64,000 nucleotides of DNA from positions 68,461,835-68,525,834 of the forward strand of contig JAZBQD010000014.1 of assembly GCA_036583965.1 (NCBI GenBank). The letters run 5' to 3'. Origin of the DNA: Prunella strophiata (lineage: Eukaryota; Chordata; Aves; Passeriformes; Prunellidae). Positions 47,501 to 57,680 of this stretch are shown here, piece by piece. The notes below the pieces were generated by a model. The model saw nothing but the letters and a program-made list of their open reading frames with translations, had not been told where the DNA came from and did not search any database. Each line of letters opens with the position of its first letter. Position 1 is the first letter of the stretch. Made by a program: the position numbers and the translations under genes.

Positions 47501-49808
47501 GGAAAGAAATTCCTCTCATTTACATGACTGAGATCTGGTACCCATCTTGTGTGAATGAAATTCACTTGAATGAATTTATTTCTTTTGTGAGTTTTAATCC
47601 TTTCCAGGTTTAATTTGCAATTCTGTTCAGTGTATGCCTGTATGATGAACAGCGAGATGGAAAGGTTGTAGGGGCACAGACCAGCTTTTACCTTGTGTTT
47701 GACCCTCACTTCAGGCTTCACCCATGCCTGCATCTTCTAGGCAGTGCTGCTGTGCAGAATAAAGGAGATAAATGTGATGCTCTTCTCAGGAAAACCAGCA
47801 TTTCTCTTCTTTTTAGCACTAAGGTGTAGTTTAATTTTTATTAAATGAATGATCATCCCATGCCTTAAGTTCCCCAGTCCCCCAGGACTTTTCCCTTTCA
47901 AAGGGACTGTGGCATCAGGGCCCCCTCTGACCCCCTCATTCTGGCTCTTGAAAAAGAAAACAAGCAAAATGGGAGAACTTTGAGAACTATCAGTGAAACT
48001 GTTCTGTAAAACAAATGTTTTTTATTTACTTTTCCCTCTAATTGTATGTATTCCTGGCAGTGCATTTTGACAAGCACCATCTAGGGCTGGATCTGTTTAC
48101 AAAACTGAACTTGCAGTGCTGTGACAAGCTGAAAATACTGAGGCAAAATCATAAAAAAAAAGCTGTATGTGCTGAGGCCTGGTTGATTTTTGACTAGTTT
48201 GACCCAGCCCCTTTCCCTTTGCTTATGTCTATTCCCAGGTCTCCTTGTTCATCCCCCTAAGGAATTCAAACCAACAGGTCTTACAGCCACAGTGCCTTAA
48301 GTGTCTCCATGATTAAAAACCCCTAAATTGGTAAAAGGTGGTGTTTCTACCTTGGCATATTATTTGCAGGGAGAAATTACAAATATATATATAAATATTA
48401 TGCTTAAACATTGGGAGAGACATTGAAAATAAGTACAGGAAAGCTGAGGAAATAAGAGCTTAGTGATTACAGTGGAGAATGCAATCCTGTGCATTAATTC
48501 ACTCAGTGGTGAATAAAATTACATGAAATAGCATAAAATGCAACTGCTCTGACACCCCTCGATCTTTTTCCAAAAAACCAGAAAGGCTTCTGATAAACGA
48601 GACCTGCCAGAAAGAAATTTCACAACATGTTCCAGGCAGAGTAATACAGAAAGTGTGATCTGGGGGACCTGACTCATCCCAGAACTGATCCCACTGACAC
48701 ATCTCTGGCTGAGCAGCTCGTGGTGCTGCTCCTGCATGCAGCACCAAACACTTCCCCTGGGCTCTGGCACCTCAGCTGGCAGTGAAAGGAGAAGGTGCAA
48801 GCATTCACTGGCAAAATAATGAGAATAAAATCACCTGGGGCTTCAGCATTCGTGAAGGTCCTTCCTGCATTAATCAGTTCAGTCATTAGCAACACACTCT
48901 TCTCCTGAGATGGCCAGCCCTGAGGAAAATTCCCAGCCCTGCTAAGGATGATCCATCAGCACTTACAGTACCAGCATATCTGAGAGCCTGCCTTAGGCTG
49001 TGTCTGTTCATGCCTCTCAGCCTGGACATCATCATCAGACACAGAAAGAAATATCTCATTTATGGAGCACTGAGAATAGAAGGGATTTTTTTTTCCCTGC
49101 CTTTGAACAAAGCAGTTTGAATTTAAATACACTAATGCATCACCAGACCATTTCTCAATGCACACACTTGTCACAATAAATAAGCCAAATCTAAGCAGTG
49201 TCACCATTTATAAATGTGTAAAATTATGCTGGATTGGATTAGCTGTCTCCATTCACAGTTTATAGGCACTGCTGATTGAGAGGCAAGGCTGAAAAAATAT
49301 TTCATATCTATAGTACCCACAGCAAATTTGGATGGTACCTTTTAACTAATAGCATTGCCATCAATTTTACCTACAGGGGTGCTGGCATTTCAGTGTCTAT
49401 TTTTGTTTCCTAAACTTACAAGCAAAATGGAAAAAAGAAATTCAAAGGGCTGCCTCAATCTGCTTTGATCTGCCCACTGTTCCAGTGATGGGTTGGAGGA
49501 TACTTACATTAGTCAGACAAAAAAATATCCTCTAAAGCTCTGGATTTTCTGCAGTTGACAGTTTGTGGGCACAGAACCCATTTCTCTCATTTCCTTAGAA
49601 TAATAAATTCCTTAAGCTCTTTAGCATCTTTCCTTTGCTGAAAGGAGCCAGGATGATGTGAACACCCTCTAACAGCCACCAAAAAACCCAAATCATATTT
49701 TCCCTCCCCAAAAGACAAAAAAAGTCTTTTACCTGGCCTGTTCCCCTTGATGAATCCAAACAAGAGCCACATCAAAAGCCACTTGAGCTCCATGGGACTT
49801 GTCCCCAT
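38408..49808 (-). CDS. IL2RA: Interleukin-2 receptor alpha chain (CD25)
   Basis: The gene has exons at 49733-49808 (signal peptide), 40928-41113 (sushi 1), 40586-40708 (linker), 40069-40296 (sushi 2) and 38408-38510 (transmembrane). The first four are all joined in phase 1 and give 204 codons. IL2RA binds interleukin-2 at the cell surface and raises the affinity of the beta/gamma receptor. Two sushi domains separated by a charged linker distinguish it from IL15RA, which has one. The first intron is about 8.6 kb. The transmembrane exon does not join sushi 2 in phase, so at least one stalk exon between 38510 and 40069 is missing from this model. No frameshift or stop was seen in the exons found. 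It is transcribed toward the nuclease cluster, on the same strand as copies A and B. Confidence 0.87.
40069..40296 (-). CDS. IL2RA: IL2RA exon 4, sushi domain 2
   Basis: The exon begins DFCGPPKTIPHASI, has the YVGQVLHFKCQAGY core that parallels the mammalian VGQMVYYQC segment, and ends with SRTCKEENGTIFW and DMKCTND. The four sushi Cys and the Trp are in place. The acceptor follows GTGCTCCCACAG and the donor is GTAAG, phase 1. Confidence 0.92.
40586..40708 (-). CDS. IL2RA: IL2RA exon 3, linker between sushi domains
   Basis: This 41-codon exon (acceptor CTTCTCCACAG, donor GTAAAT) encodes a polar stretch rich in Glu, Gln, Lys and Pro (MELELTQEPEREPRSP, HQKQEDLSES). Its length, place and composition match the linker exon of mammalian IL2RA, where the same PEEQKERK-type composition is found. 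Confidence 0.85.
40928..41113 (-). CDS. IL2RA: IL2RA exon 2, sushi domain 1
   Basis: The exon starts after CTATTTGCAG and ends at GTGAGT. It encodes LCPRF, the TKLYYECDPGYGR core, GIRCKS and a final VWKYQPFKC. The four Cys (LCP, YEC, IRC, FKC) and the Trp before the last Cys are the sushi (complement control) pattern. The FADVTAE segment after the first Cys is in the position of the IL-2-contacting strand of the family. Confidence 0.9.
41114..49732 (-). other. IL2RA intron 1
   Basis: This is an 8.6 kb intron without coding exons I can support. It contains a CR1 fragment at about 43075-43330 and otherwise unassigned sequence. In mammals the first intron of this gene carries immune enhancers; nothing here identifies one by sequence alone. 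Confidence 0.65.
43075..43330 (-). mobile_element. CR1 fragment in IL2RA intron 1
   Basis: The sequence CCCTCTGAGCCTCCTTTTGTCCAGGCTGAGCTCCCCCAGACCCCTCAGCCTTTCCTCA is the reverse complement of the CR1 region coding GAGGCTGAGGGAGCTG-type sequence. No tail is retained. Confidence 0.75.
49733..49808 (-). CDS. IL2RA: IL2RA exon 1, signal peptide
   Basis: Two in-frame ATGs are possible, at 49808 (MGTSPMELKW) and 49793 (MELKW). A hydrophobic core LLMWLLFGFI follows and the exon ends GNRP-G at a GTAAAA donor, phase 1. The second ATG gives a signal peptide of more typical length, comparable with the mammalian one. Confidence 0.8.
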
Positions 49809-51447
49809 CTCTCCTCCACACCTCTGAGGATGGTGAAGTTTCTCAGAAGCGATGAGCTGTTGCCAGCCAAGCCAAGGAGCTGATTACTGCCTGATGAGGC
49901 TGTCTGGGAGCATCACCCACGTGTGCAGCGAGGGCTTTGGTCAGCAAATCATCATTTTGCTGGCTCCATGGGAAAGAACAAAGGCTGCTTTCTGTTCAGG
50001 TATTAGTCTGTTATCCAGGAAACCAAACTCAATGCTCGATGTGGCAGAGCGTGCCATCGTGTATAGGAAGTGGTTTGACACATCAGAGCTCCTGGCTCCA
50101 GAGCTCTTTCACATTTCACTACAGCTGAGGTCAGTAGAAGCAGGAAGATTTTAACAGGTTTGTTCAGGCACTCAGCCCTGAATCTGTGGCTGGACAGGTA
50201 TCAGAGAGGGACCAGGGCTGTGGAATAGATGTCTGGTGTGTGACAATGGATCTCAGGCAACATCTGTGGGCTCTACCTGCAAAGAAAAGGTTCCATGGCT
50301 CATCCTTTTGGGTTTCAGGGTCTTCTGTTAGTGATGATAAAGCCATACTGCATTTGGTTTTGATGGAAGCATGTGTGCAGCTTCTCTGAATCACAGCTGA
50401 GCTTCTGAAGGATGGATAGCTTAATTAAAAAAACAAATAAACAAAAAACATCAGGGTGAGGCTGGCAGGTTCAGAAAAGGTTTCCCTTGCTCCTAAATTG
50501 TCTGGGTGTGACATGCTTCAGCGAAATTTTCCCAAATGCCAGTGGAAAACTGGAAATTACCAAGGAAGTATCACACTTAATGTAGTTTTTCTTCAGCCAT
50601 TTCCACAGAAACTATTTCCTGTTAGTAACTAGAGAATTAATTGGGATAGACTATAGAAAAAAAACAGATTTTATCTATCTGTGGTATTCTTTCATGATTA
50701 TTACATGCTGGGCATTTATTTCTCCTTTATAAATCCTCAATGAATTAAATCTTAACAGGCAAGCTAAGGAATAGATGTGATACATTTTTAACTGCTGCTA
50801 TGGCTGTATCCATCAGTCTGCCACCTTTCTCCTGATAAATCTCCCTTTGCTCTTTCCATGAGAGATTCTGTGCAGCTTTGTGATGCAGGTGACAAATCCT
50901 CATGCAGGGTTTGCCAGCTGTGAGGCTTTGCCAGGAGATTATTTCTCAAATCCAAATGCAACAGGGCATGGAGAACAAGTGAGACTTCTGAAGCAACTGC
51001 TGTGGGTAAAATGCTCTGCTCACCCCAGGGCTGCTTCACGCTCCACAGCATTTACTGCCTTTGCTTCAGTATCAAATCATCTTCCATATTTAACAGTGTA
51101 ATAGGAAAAGCTCATGCCAAAGCCCTCTGAAGAGCTTAGAGAGTTTCACTCCTGAAAAATCTGTCTGAAAGTCTTAGAACCCAATCCTTCACCTTTTTCC
51201 AAGATGCCTGGAGATTTGTAACTGCCTGAACCCTGCAGTCATCTGGACTGATAAAACATATTCATTATGTTGCCTGGAAAGAAATCCCAAACTTCTTATC
51301 CTTTCCTTACTAAATACAGGGTCTGTTCTTTTGAGGTGAAGGGATTTACTTGCCAACATCTGCTTCGAATTTCTTGCTTGGTCCAGCTATTTAATTCCAC
51401 AGCTATTTTAATGATGGACACAGAGTTGAGGGATATATTCTGCAGTC
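49809..51447. other. Sequence upstream of IL2RA
   Basis: No exon is supported. The IL2RA promoter should lie in the first few hundred bases here, but I cannot point to a clear TATA box. Confidence 0.45.
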
Positions 51448-51453
51448 CTCCAG

Positions 51454-51743
51454 TGTCACTGTCTTTCCATAAAACTTTCACACCTTCTCTGTGATTTCTC
51501 ACGGGCAGCTCCTCACAGCCAGCTAACACCTCCCTCCTCCTCACCACAGTACTGCCAACTGACTCCAATTTTCTCTCTCCCAGCTAGCCCACCCTTTTAT
51601 AACACTTAGCCTCATTGGATATACCTGGGGCTTATTAAGGGCAGGCCTTTTCTTAATCTTTGGTAATTAGCACAGCTGCAACTCTTCAGGGTGAGATTGC
51701 CTTCAGCACTATCTCTTATTCTTTTACAGTCTATCCTCCCACA
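51454..51743 (-). repeat. 3' LTR of the compact element
   Basis: It matches 52494-52783 closely, with a few substitutions and small indels. The terminal bases read TGT...ACA on the minus strand. Confidence 0.87.
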
Positions 51744-52189
51744 AGTCCCCCTTTTTTTTCTTTTAATTACAGAGTTGTAGCATTTCTAGAAAGACATGTT
51801 TAAGTAAATCAGCATTATAACATTCATATATTTCATTTAGAACTAACAGTTATACAAATACTCAGACAACATATCACAGTAAAAGTGTATACATATATTT
51901 CTAAGTGTTGGTTCAGTTTTGCTTTTCTCAGTTCACAGAGTATTTATCTTCAGAATCTTTTACACCTATACTTAACAAACATTAATAGCTGTAATTCGTA
52001 TGTTTCACTAACTAATAAAGACATTGTACTGAATAATAGAATTATTCTTTTTCCAGTTCTAACAGCTGTTTTAGCAAATTCCCTCATTTTTCTTCCTCTT
52101 ATAGTTTGAGTAAATTCTCTCGTTCTTCTTTCAGTTTTGTTTTTTTTCTTCATGTAGTTCCTTTCCCAGATCACCACAGGAACATGTTG

Positions 52190-52493
52190 CTTAATATTTA
52201 AGCTTAATACTTAAGTCCTTTTCTCCTGAATCATCATGGGGTCATATAGTTTAGTATTTAAGTCCTTTTTTTTGCCCAAATCATGTCAGGGTCACCATTT
52301 GTAGCTGTCTTTCCATAAAACTTTCATACCTTCTCTGCTTAGCATTTAAGTATTGATGCTTATTATTCATTAGTATTCATGCTTAGTATTTAAGACTTTG
52401 TTTTTTTTTTTTTTTTTTTTTCTGAATCACCACAGGGTCATATAGTTTAGTATTTGAGTCCTTTTTTTCCCAAATCACATCAGGGTCACCATT
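52190..52493 (-). repeat. Duplicated leader inside the compact element
   Basis: A module with TTTAGTATTTRAGTCC, a T run, CAAATCAYRTCAGGGTCACCATTTGTAGCTGTC and about 40 bases of LTR end occurs at about 52220-52340 and again at about 52432-52540. The interior therefore contains a second copy of the primer-binding site and the LTR terminus. Confidence 0.75.
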
Positions 52494-52783
52494 TGTAGCT
52501 GTCTTTCCATAAAACTTTCATACCTTCTCTGTGATTTCTCATGGGCAGCTCCTTCACAGCCAGCTGACTCCTCCCTCCTCACCACAGTACTGCCAACTGA
52601 CTCCAATTTTCTCTCTCCCAGCTAGCCCACCCTTTTATAACACTTAGCCTCATTGGATATACCTGGGGCTTATTAAGGGCAGGCCTTTTCTTAATCATTT
52701 GGTAATTAGCACAGCTGCAACTCTTCAGGGGTGAGATTGCCTCCAGCACTATCTCTTATTCTTTTACAGTCTATCCTCCCAGA
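52494..52783 (-). repeat. 5' LTR of the compact element
   Basis: It lies next to the primer-binding site, which fixes the orientation. The second base of the LTR is changed (TC instead of TG), which suggests an old insertion. Confidence 0.87.
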
Positions 52784-52789
52784 CTCCAG

Positions 52790-55700
52790 CTCAATCTTTC
52801 ATGCAGTCATTTGCTTTCAGGTAGCAAACCTCAGCACAGGTGAGTAACAGCCACTAAGGTTTTATCAGAAAAGGTGAGTTTTTATCCAGGAATAAATGGA
52901 AAGCACAGTCAGTTGTACTGGAATGAGTGGTGACTTCAGGTGGCTCAATGCTACAAACACAGATTGCATGAGAAAGACCTGTAACTCAGCATTTGCACCT
53001 CTTAAAGGTCAGAAAAAATGGTTATGGTTTGTGAGAGGAATTAGCCAGACCAGCTTTGGGAAATAGGTCAGTTTGCTGAATGATTCTATGGAAAAAAAAA
53101 AAAAAAAAAAAAAAAACAAAAAAAACCAGTGCAGATTCTGCAAGGAACAGACCCAAAGTAGAGCGAGGTAGAGAAGGGGAGAGTGAGAACAGAGAGACTC
53201 AGCAAGGGGGAAAGGCACCCAGGCACAGATAAAAACTTGGGCTTTATGAGGAAAAAAACAGAACTAGCATTATAATTTAGATGATCAACATGAGATGTTA
53301 GCAACAGAATTAGGTGTGGCAATAAAGGATGGGAGGTGCTGTGAAAACTCCAGTGGGTATCTGGGCAGTGGTGGAGGAGGAAAAGAAGATGCTGGGATAA
53401 CTGTTGCTCCTTGACTTTTCTCCATTGATTAGCAGAGTTTTGCTGCTCAGGTAAGTCCTCTGTTTCAGCAGAGAGCTGGGAGGAAAGGAGCCTGTCACGT
53501 AGCTCAGGCCATCACAGACAAAATTATAAAGATTATTTTTATTCAATATCACAAGTACAGAAATGGAGTTGCCATGGAGTAAATCACAAACACAGCTACA
53601 GCCTTCTTAGGTCTAGGTTTAACAAGGGCTTTTTGAAACTCTGTAAGTGCTTTTAAAACTCTGCACAAACTCATTTGGTCTGGAGGACTGTCCTTTCCTT
53701 AAACTGGTCTCTCAGCCAGCTTGAAGGAAGGGCAGCACTGGGATCTTACTGCAGCCTTTCCCTGCTTTAAAGTTTACAGTTTAAAGCAGCTGTAAACATC
53801 CATGTAACTCACAGAAATAAGCAAGATTTATGTTTTATTCAACTTTTCTGCTGTAAATCACTTTTACATGAGTCCTCTATTCAAGAGAATAACATTTCAT
53901 ATGGACCTTCCCAGGGAGGGTGTGGGGGTGGCTCTAGCAGCTACCTAAACCCTATTAATCAACATATTGCTTATGCATCCCTTAAAATTACACTAATGGA
54001 GGTAGTGAACTCACATTGTGCACCCACAAGGGCCCTTCCCAACCTCCACAGCAGCATCCAGCTCTGCTGCAGGGCAGAGGTTTGGGGAAGCCCAAGTTAT
54101 ACCAGGTCCTCCAAATTATCATCAGAAAATTTTCATCCCACCTAATTAGCTATAAATGTCAAACATATGTGGCAATCAGATATTCTCTGAACAGAGAGAG
54201 ACACAGCTGCCCTAGGATTTTCCTGGGAAGCTGTGAGAAAGCTCAGAGAAAATAATTGTTTTAATTCTATCTCAGTCTCTGCACCTGGCAGGCAATCTCT
54301 GTTTGTCAAAGATGTTTACAAGAAGGAGTTGTCCCTTCTTGACCAAGAGGTGAGAGAAGATTCCTAAAGGCCCATCAGGTCTTAGGTCCACCATTGTTTC
54401 TATAAGAACTGTAGATTTCCAATAATAAAGTGCTTTTATGCCTTCTGATTGATGGAGTCTCTGTATCACCTTTGTCTGTCCCCCGATACCCCTTTGGTGA
54501 TAAAACTGGTTTTAAACACTTTTTATTTCCCATAAAAGTGAGATAGAGCTGACACAAGGCACACAAATTTCACACCTTAAATGGAGCATCTTCACCATGT
54601 CCAGAAGGTTCAACTCAAGAGAGAGTTGTATGGTCAGTACAGTTGTTAAAGTTCCCTCTTGAGTCAATAAGGGCTTCTAGAATGTGATTCACCTCCCCTT
54701 CTGAACATCTACATCCACCAGATGAGTCACTCTTATCTTCTCTCCCTCTCTGCCTTCCATCTGCACTCAACTGTTAAACCAGCACAACAGATCTTTTAGG
54801 TAGCCCCAGCTGCATGAGGCAAATCCATCCTGAAAATCCATACTGAGTTTGAAAATAGAATTTAAATTGATTGTTTAGTGACTGAGAACAGTCTTTTCTG
54901 CCAAACATCCTGGATATGGGTCATCATGGCTCATATTAACTATTCCTTTCTTTGATGCTGACTTGTGAGATAAATATGTGAGGAACATGAAAAACTCTTA
55001 GATATATTTAGTTTCCATGTAGTGAGTACTGCCACAATGTTAACACACCAATGCCTAGACTGGGTTCCTTAATACTTCCCTATGAAAATACATAGTACAG
55101 ATAATTTCCTTCCTATTCTTATTTGCAATCATCATTCCCTTGGCCTGAGCAAAAAAAAAAAATTGAGGAACTGGCAAATTAAGTGTATTATTGCATGGTC
55201 ATATTTGCTCCTTTTCCTCTTTTTATTACCAGGAAGTTATAGTGAATCAAGTTTATTTAATCCTGTAAAGCACACAAGTGCACCCTGCAGTGAACTTCTT
55301 AACCAAGATACCATTTCTTTGCTTGATTTCAGTAACAATTTTTTATATTATCTGTAAAGTTATGGAAACATAACCTAGATTAATTATGAGTTGAGTATGA
55401 AATTTATTGGAAAATCCCTGAAAAGTCCCCTTAAAATGGTTCAAAACTGTGTCAAGTGGAAGGTCAAATTGAGAGGCACTGATTAACTGCCAGAAGAGAA
55501 GGATGCACTGAAAGGTGGTGCCCAGGTGAGTCTTTGGCTATTCAGTATTTCCAGCAGTTCCCTGGATGATGAAGACCAGTTGGTAATATCACACATGAAA
55601 AACTTAAATCTAACTCTGAACTGTACCGCACATGCAAAGAAATCCCTTGTTTTGTGCTGTGACAGTGAAGCCATGGGCAGGATGCTGCCCCTACTTGTGG

Positions 55701-57305
55701 GCACTGCACACACAAAAAAGAAAAGCATGGAGCAGCAATGGAAATGAAATGAAAAAAGGGTCTAGAAAACCTCTTCCAAAAGAAGGACCAAATAACTTGA
55801 AGCTGTCTGAGGAATGATGATGGAGAAGGGGACAAGGTAAGAGCCTACAAGTGGTAGTCATGAAGATCATCTAGGCATGGACTAGATGAACCCACAAATC
55901 TCCTTCCAGCACTGGAGTCTAGGGACTATTTAAACAGGGCACATCCCCTTTATTAGAGGCATCTAAAATCAAGAGAGACAAATGTGAGCAAGTTTTAATG
56001 CTCAGTTTGGCACATCCCACTATTCACATCCCACCTTTGGCCCTTAAATTGCCCAGTGAACTTCCCATGGTTGAAAATCACCATTAGAAATCTTTGTGCT
56101 GCATGTCAGAAGGCACCTTTCTGCATCTTCTTTACCTTCATGGGCTGGGTAGATGCTTCTGTTGAGGAAGGCAGAGCTCAGTGTCTTCCTTTAGCTCAGT
56201 GCAAGCACAGTTAATCTTGTCTTCATGAATTTTGTTGAGTCAGCTCTGAATTTACCACCTCATAGGAAGCTGATGTAGATGTTCCAAGAACTGGGGCTGA
56301 ATTCTCTGCCACAGAAATTAAAAGCAAACAGTTTCATTTCAGATCTTAGACCCTAATGTAGTGCCTTACCCTGGGAGTGGAAAAAAACCTTCTGAACTGG
56401 ATGGATTTTGAGGAATAGTTATAGAAATGCAAAAAATTAGAAGTTCTAAATGCAAATAGTAGTGGGAACTATTTAGAGAAGTTCTTTAGCTCGAGTAACT
56501 TGGAAAATTTCTAGATCTAACCACTAATGAAGAAAAGTTGGTGTTCAAGTGAAAACTGAGCAACTGAATTGGTGAAAATTGGTGTGGTACTCAGGAAACA
56601 AGTACAGACTGAGAATATTAAAAACTGTGTAGAAAGCTCAGAATGCATTTTGCTTCAGCCAGGTTAAAGAAACAGAAAATAATAGGAGTTTTTCCCTCTT
56701 GAGCAGAAATTATTAAATCTGACCCTTTCATTCAGTGCAGAATAAGGGTTCATACCTTGTTTCTTTGCTTCTAATGAGGCTCAGGACTTTATCCAACATC
56801 TTTGTGATGAATCCCAAATCCTCTTCTTACAGAATTAAGTGCAATCCTTCCAATTATTGCCAGAGTAACTCAGGCTGAGATTTGTTCCAGAAGTCAGACC
56901 TGATGATTTGGGACAGAATTTTGAAACCATAATTTCCTGTGATTGCTGTAGGATTTTTTTATAGGGCATTTTTTCTAATGCACATTCAGTGGTCCTCAAA
57001 TACTTCAGTTACACCAGTATTCAAGCAGTTGTACATGAGGCAAACTAAAATGGGACTAATTAAGCATTAATGAGAGAGCACTGATATTCAGCAGAGCCAG
57101 ACACTTAAAGACAGAAAATTATGGGTGAGATAAAATATTAAATAAATAATATTAAATAAATAGCTCACTGGTGGGTACCCTTTCCATTGGGTCAGATCTC
57201 CATGGCCTCTTTTGGTGCAGTTAACCTGAAACCATTTTCACTGACTGAGCACTATTTGTGCAGTGGAGAAGGGTGAGGTTGGGATGGGATCTTCAGATTA
57301 TCAAA
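52790..57305. other. Intergenic sequence
   Basis: No gene is supported. There is a long A tract at about 53091-53125. The sequence on its right, 53126-53560, has a long minus-strand open frame without recognised domains and may be part of an old LTR. A short CR1-like end (CTAGATGAACCCACAAATCTCCTTCCAGCAC) occurs near 55880-55925. Confidence 0.5.
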
Positions 57306-57309
57306 TCAT

Positions 57310-57680
57310 ACCATGACAGAGTCACAGAGTGGTTTGGTTTGGAAAGGGGCCTTAAAGATCATCCAGTTTCAACCTCCCTGTTGTGGGTAGTGCCACCTTC
57401 CACCATCCCAGGTTGCTCCAAGCCCTGTCCAACCAGGCCTTGAACACTTCCAGGGATGGGGATTCAATAGTCTCTCTGGGAAACCTTGTTCCAGTGCCTC
57501 ACCACCTTCACAGTAAAGAAATTCCTCCCAATATCTAATCCAACTCTACTGTCCTTTGGCCTAAGGCCATTTCCCCTTGTCCTATCACTCCATGCCCTTG
57601 TGAGAAGTTCTTCTCCAGCCCTCTTGTGAGCCTCCTTTAGATACTGGGATGCTGCTCTAAGGTCTCCCTGACCATGAGAC
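57310..57680 (-). mobile_element. CR1 LINE 3' fragment
   Basis: It reads CAGAGTCACAGAGTGGTTTGGTTTGG, then CACCATCCCAGGTTGCTCCAAGCCCTGTCC, then TCACAGTAAAGAAATTCCTCCC, the reverse complement of a CR1 end. The minus-strand translation ends with the broken C-terminal block RNFFTVKVVRHWNK. Confidence 0.92.

Larger units (their letters stand above)
51454..52783 (-). mobile_element. Compact LTR retroelement with both LTRs and 6-bp TSD
   Basis: Two 290-bp direct repeats (51454-51743 and 52494-52783) bound a 750-bp interior. The 6-bp target-site duplication CTCCAG is perfect (51448-51453 and 52784-52789). On the minus strand the LTR starts TGTGGGAGG (TCTGGGAGG in the other copy), has a TATA-like TTATAAAAGG, and ends in ACA. 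A primer-binding-site-like TGGTGACCCTGATGTGATT begins two bases after the 5' LTR. A polypurine tract (A-rich then GGGGGACT) precedes the 3' LTR. The 6-bp duplication is typical of ERVK/alpha-type integrases. The interior has no gag, pol or env, so it is non-autonomous. Confidence 0.88.
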
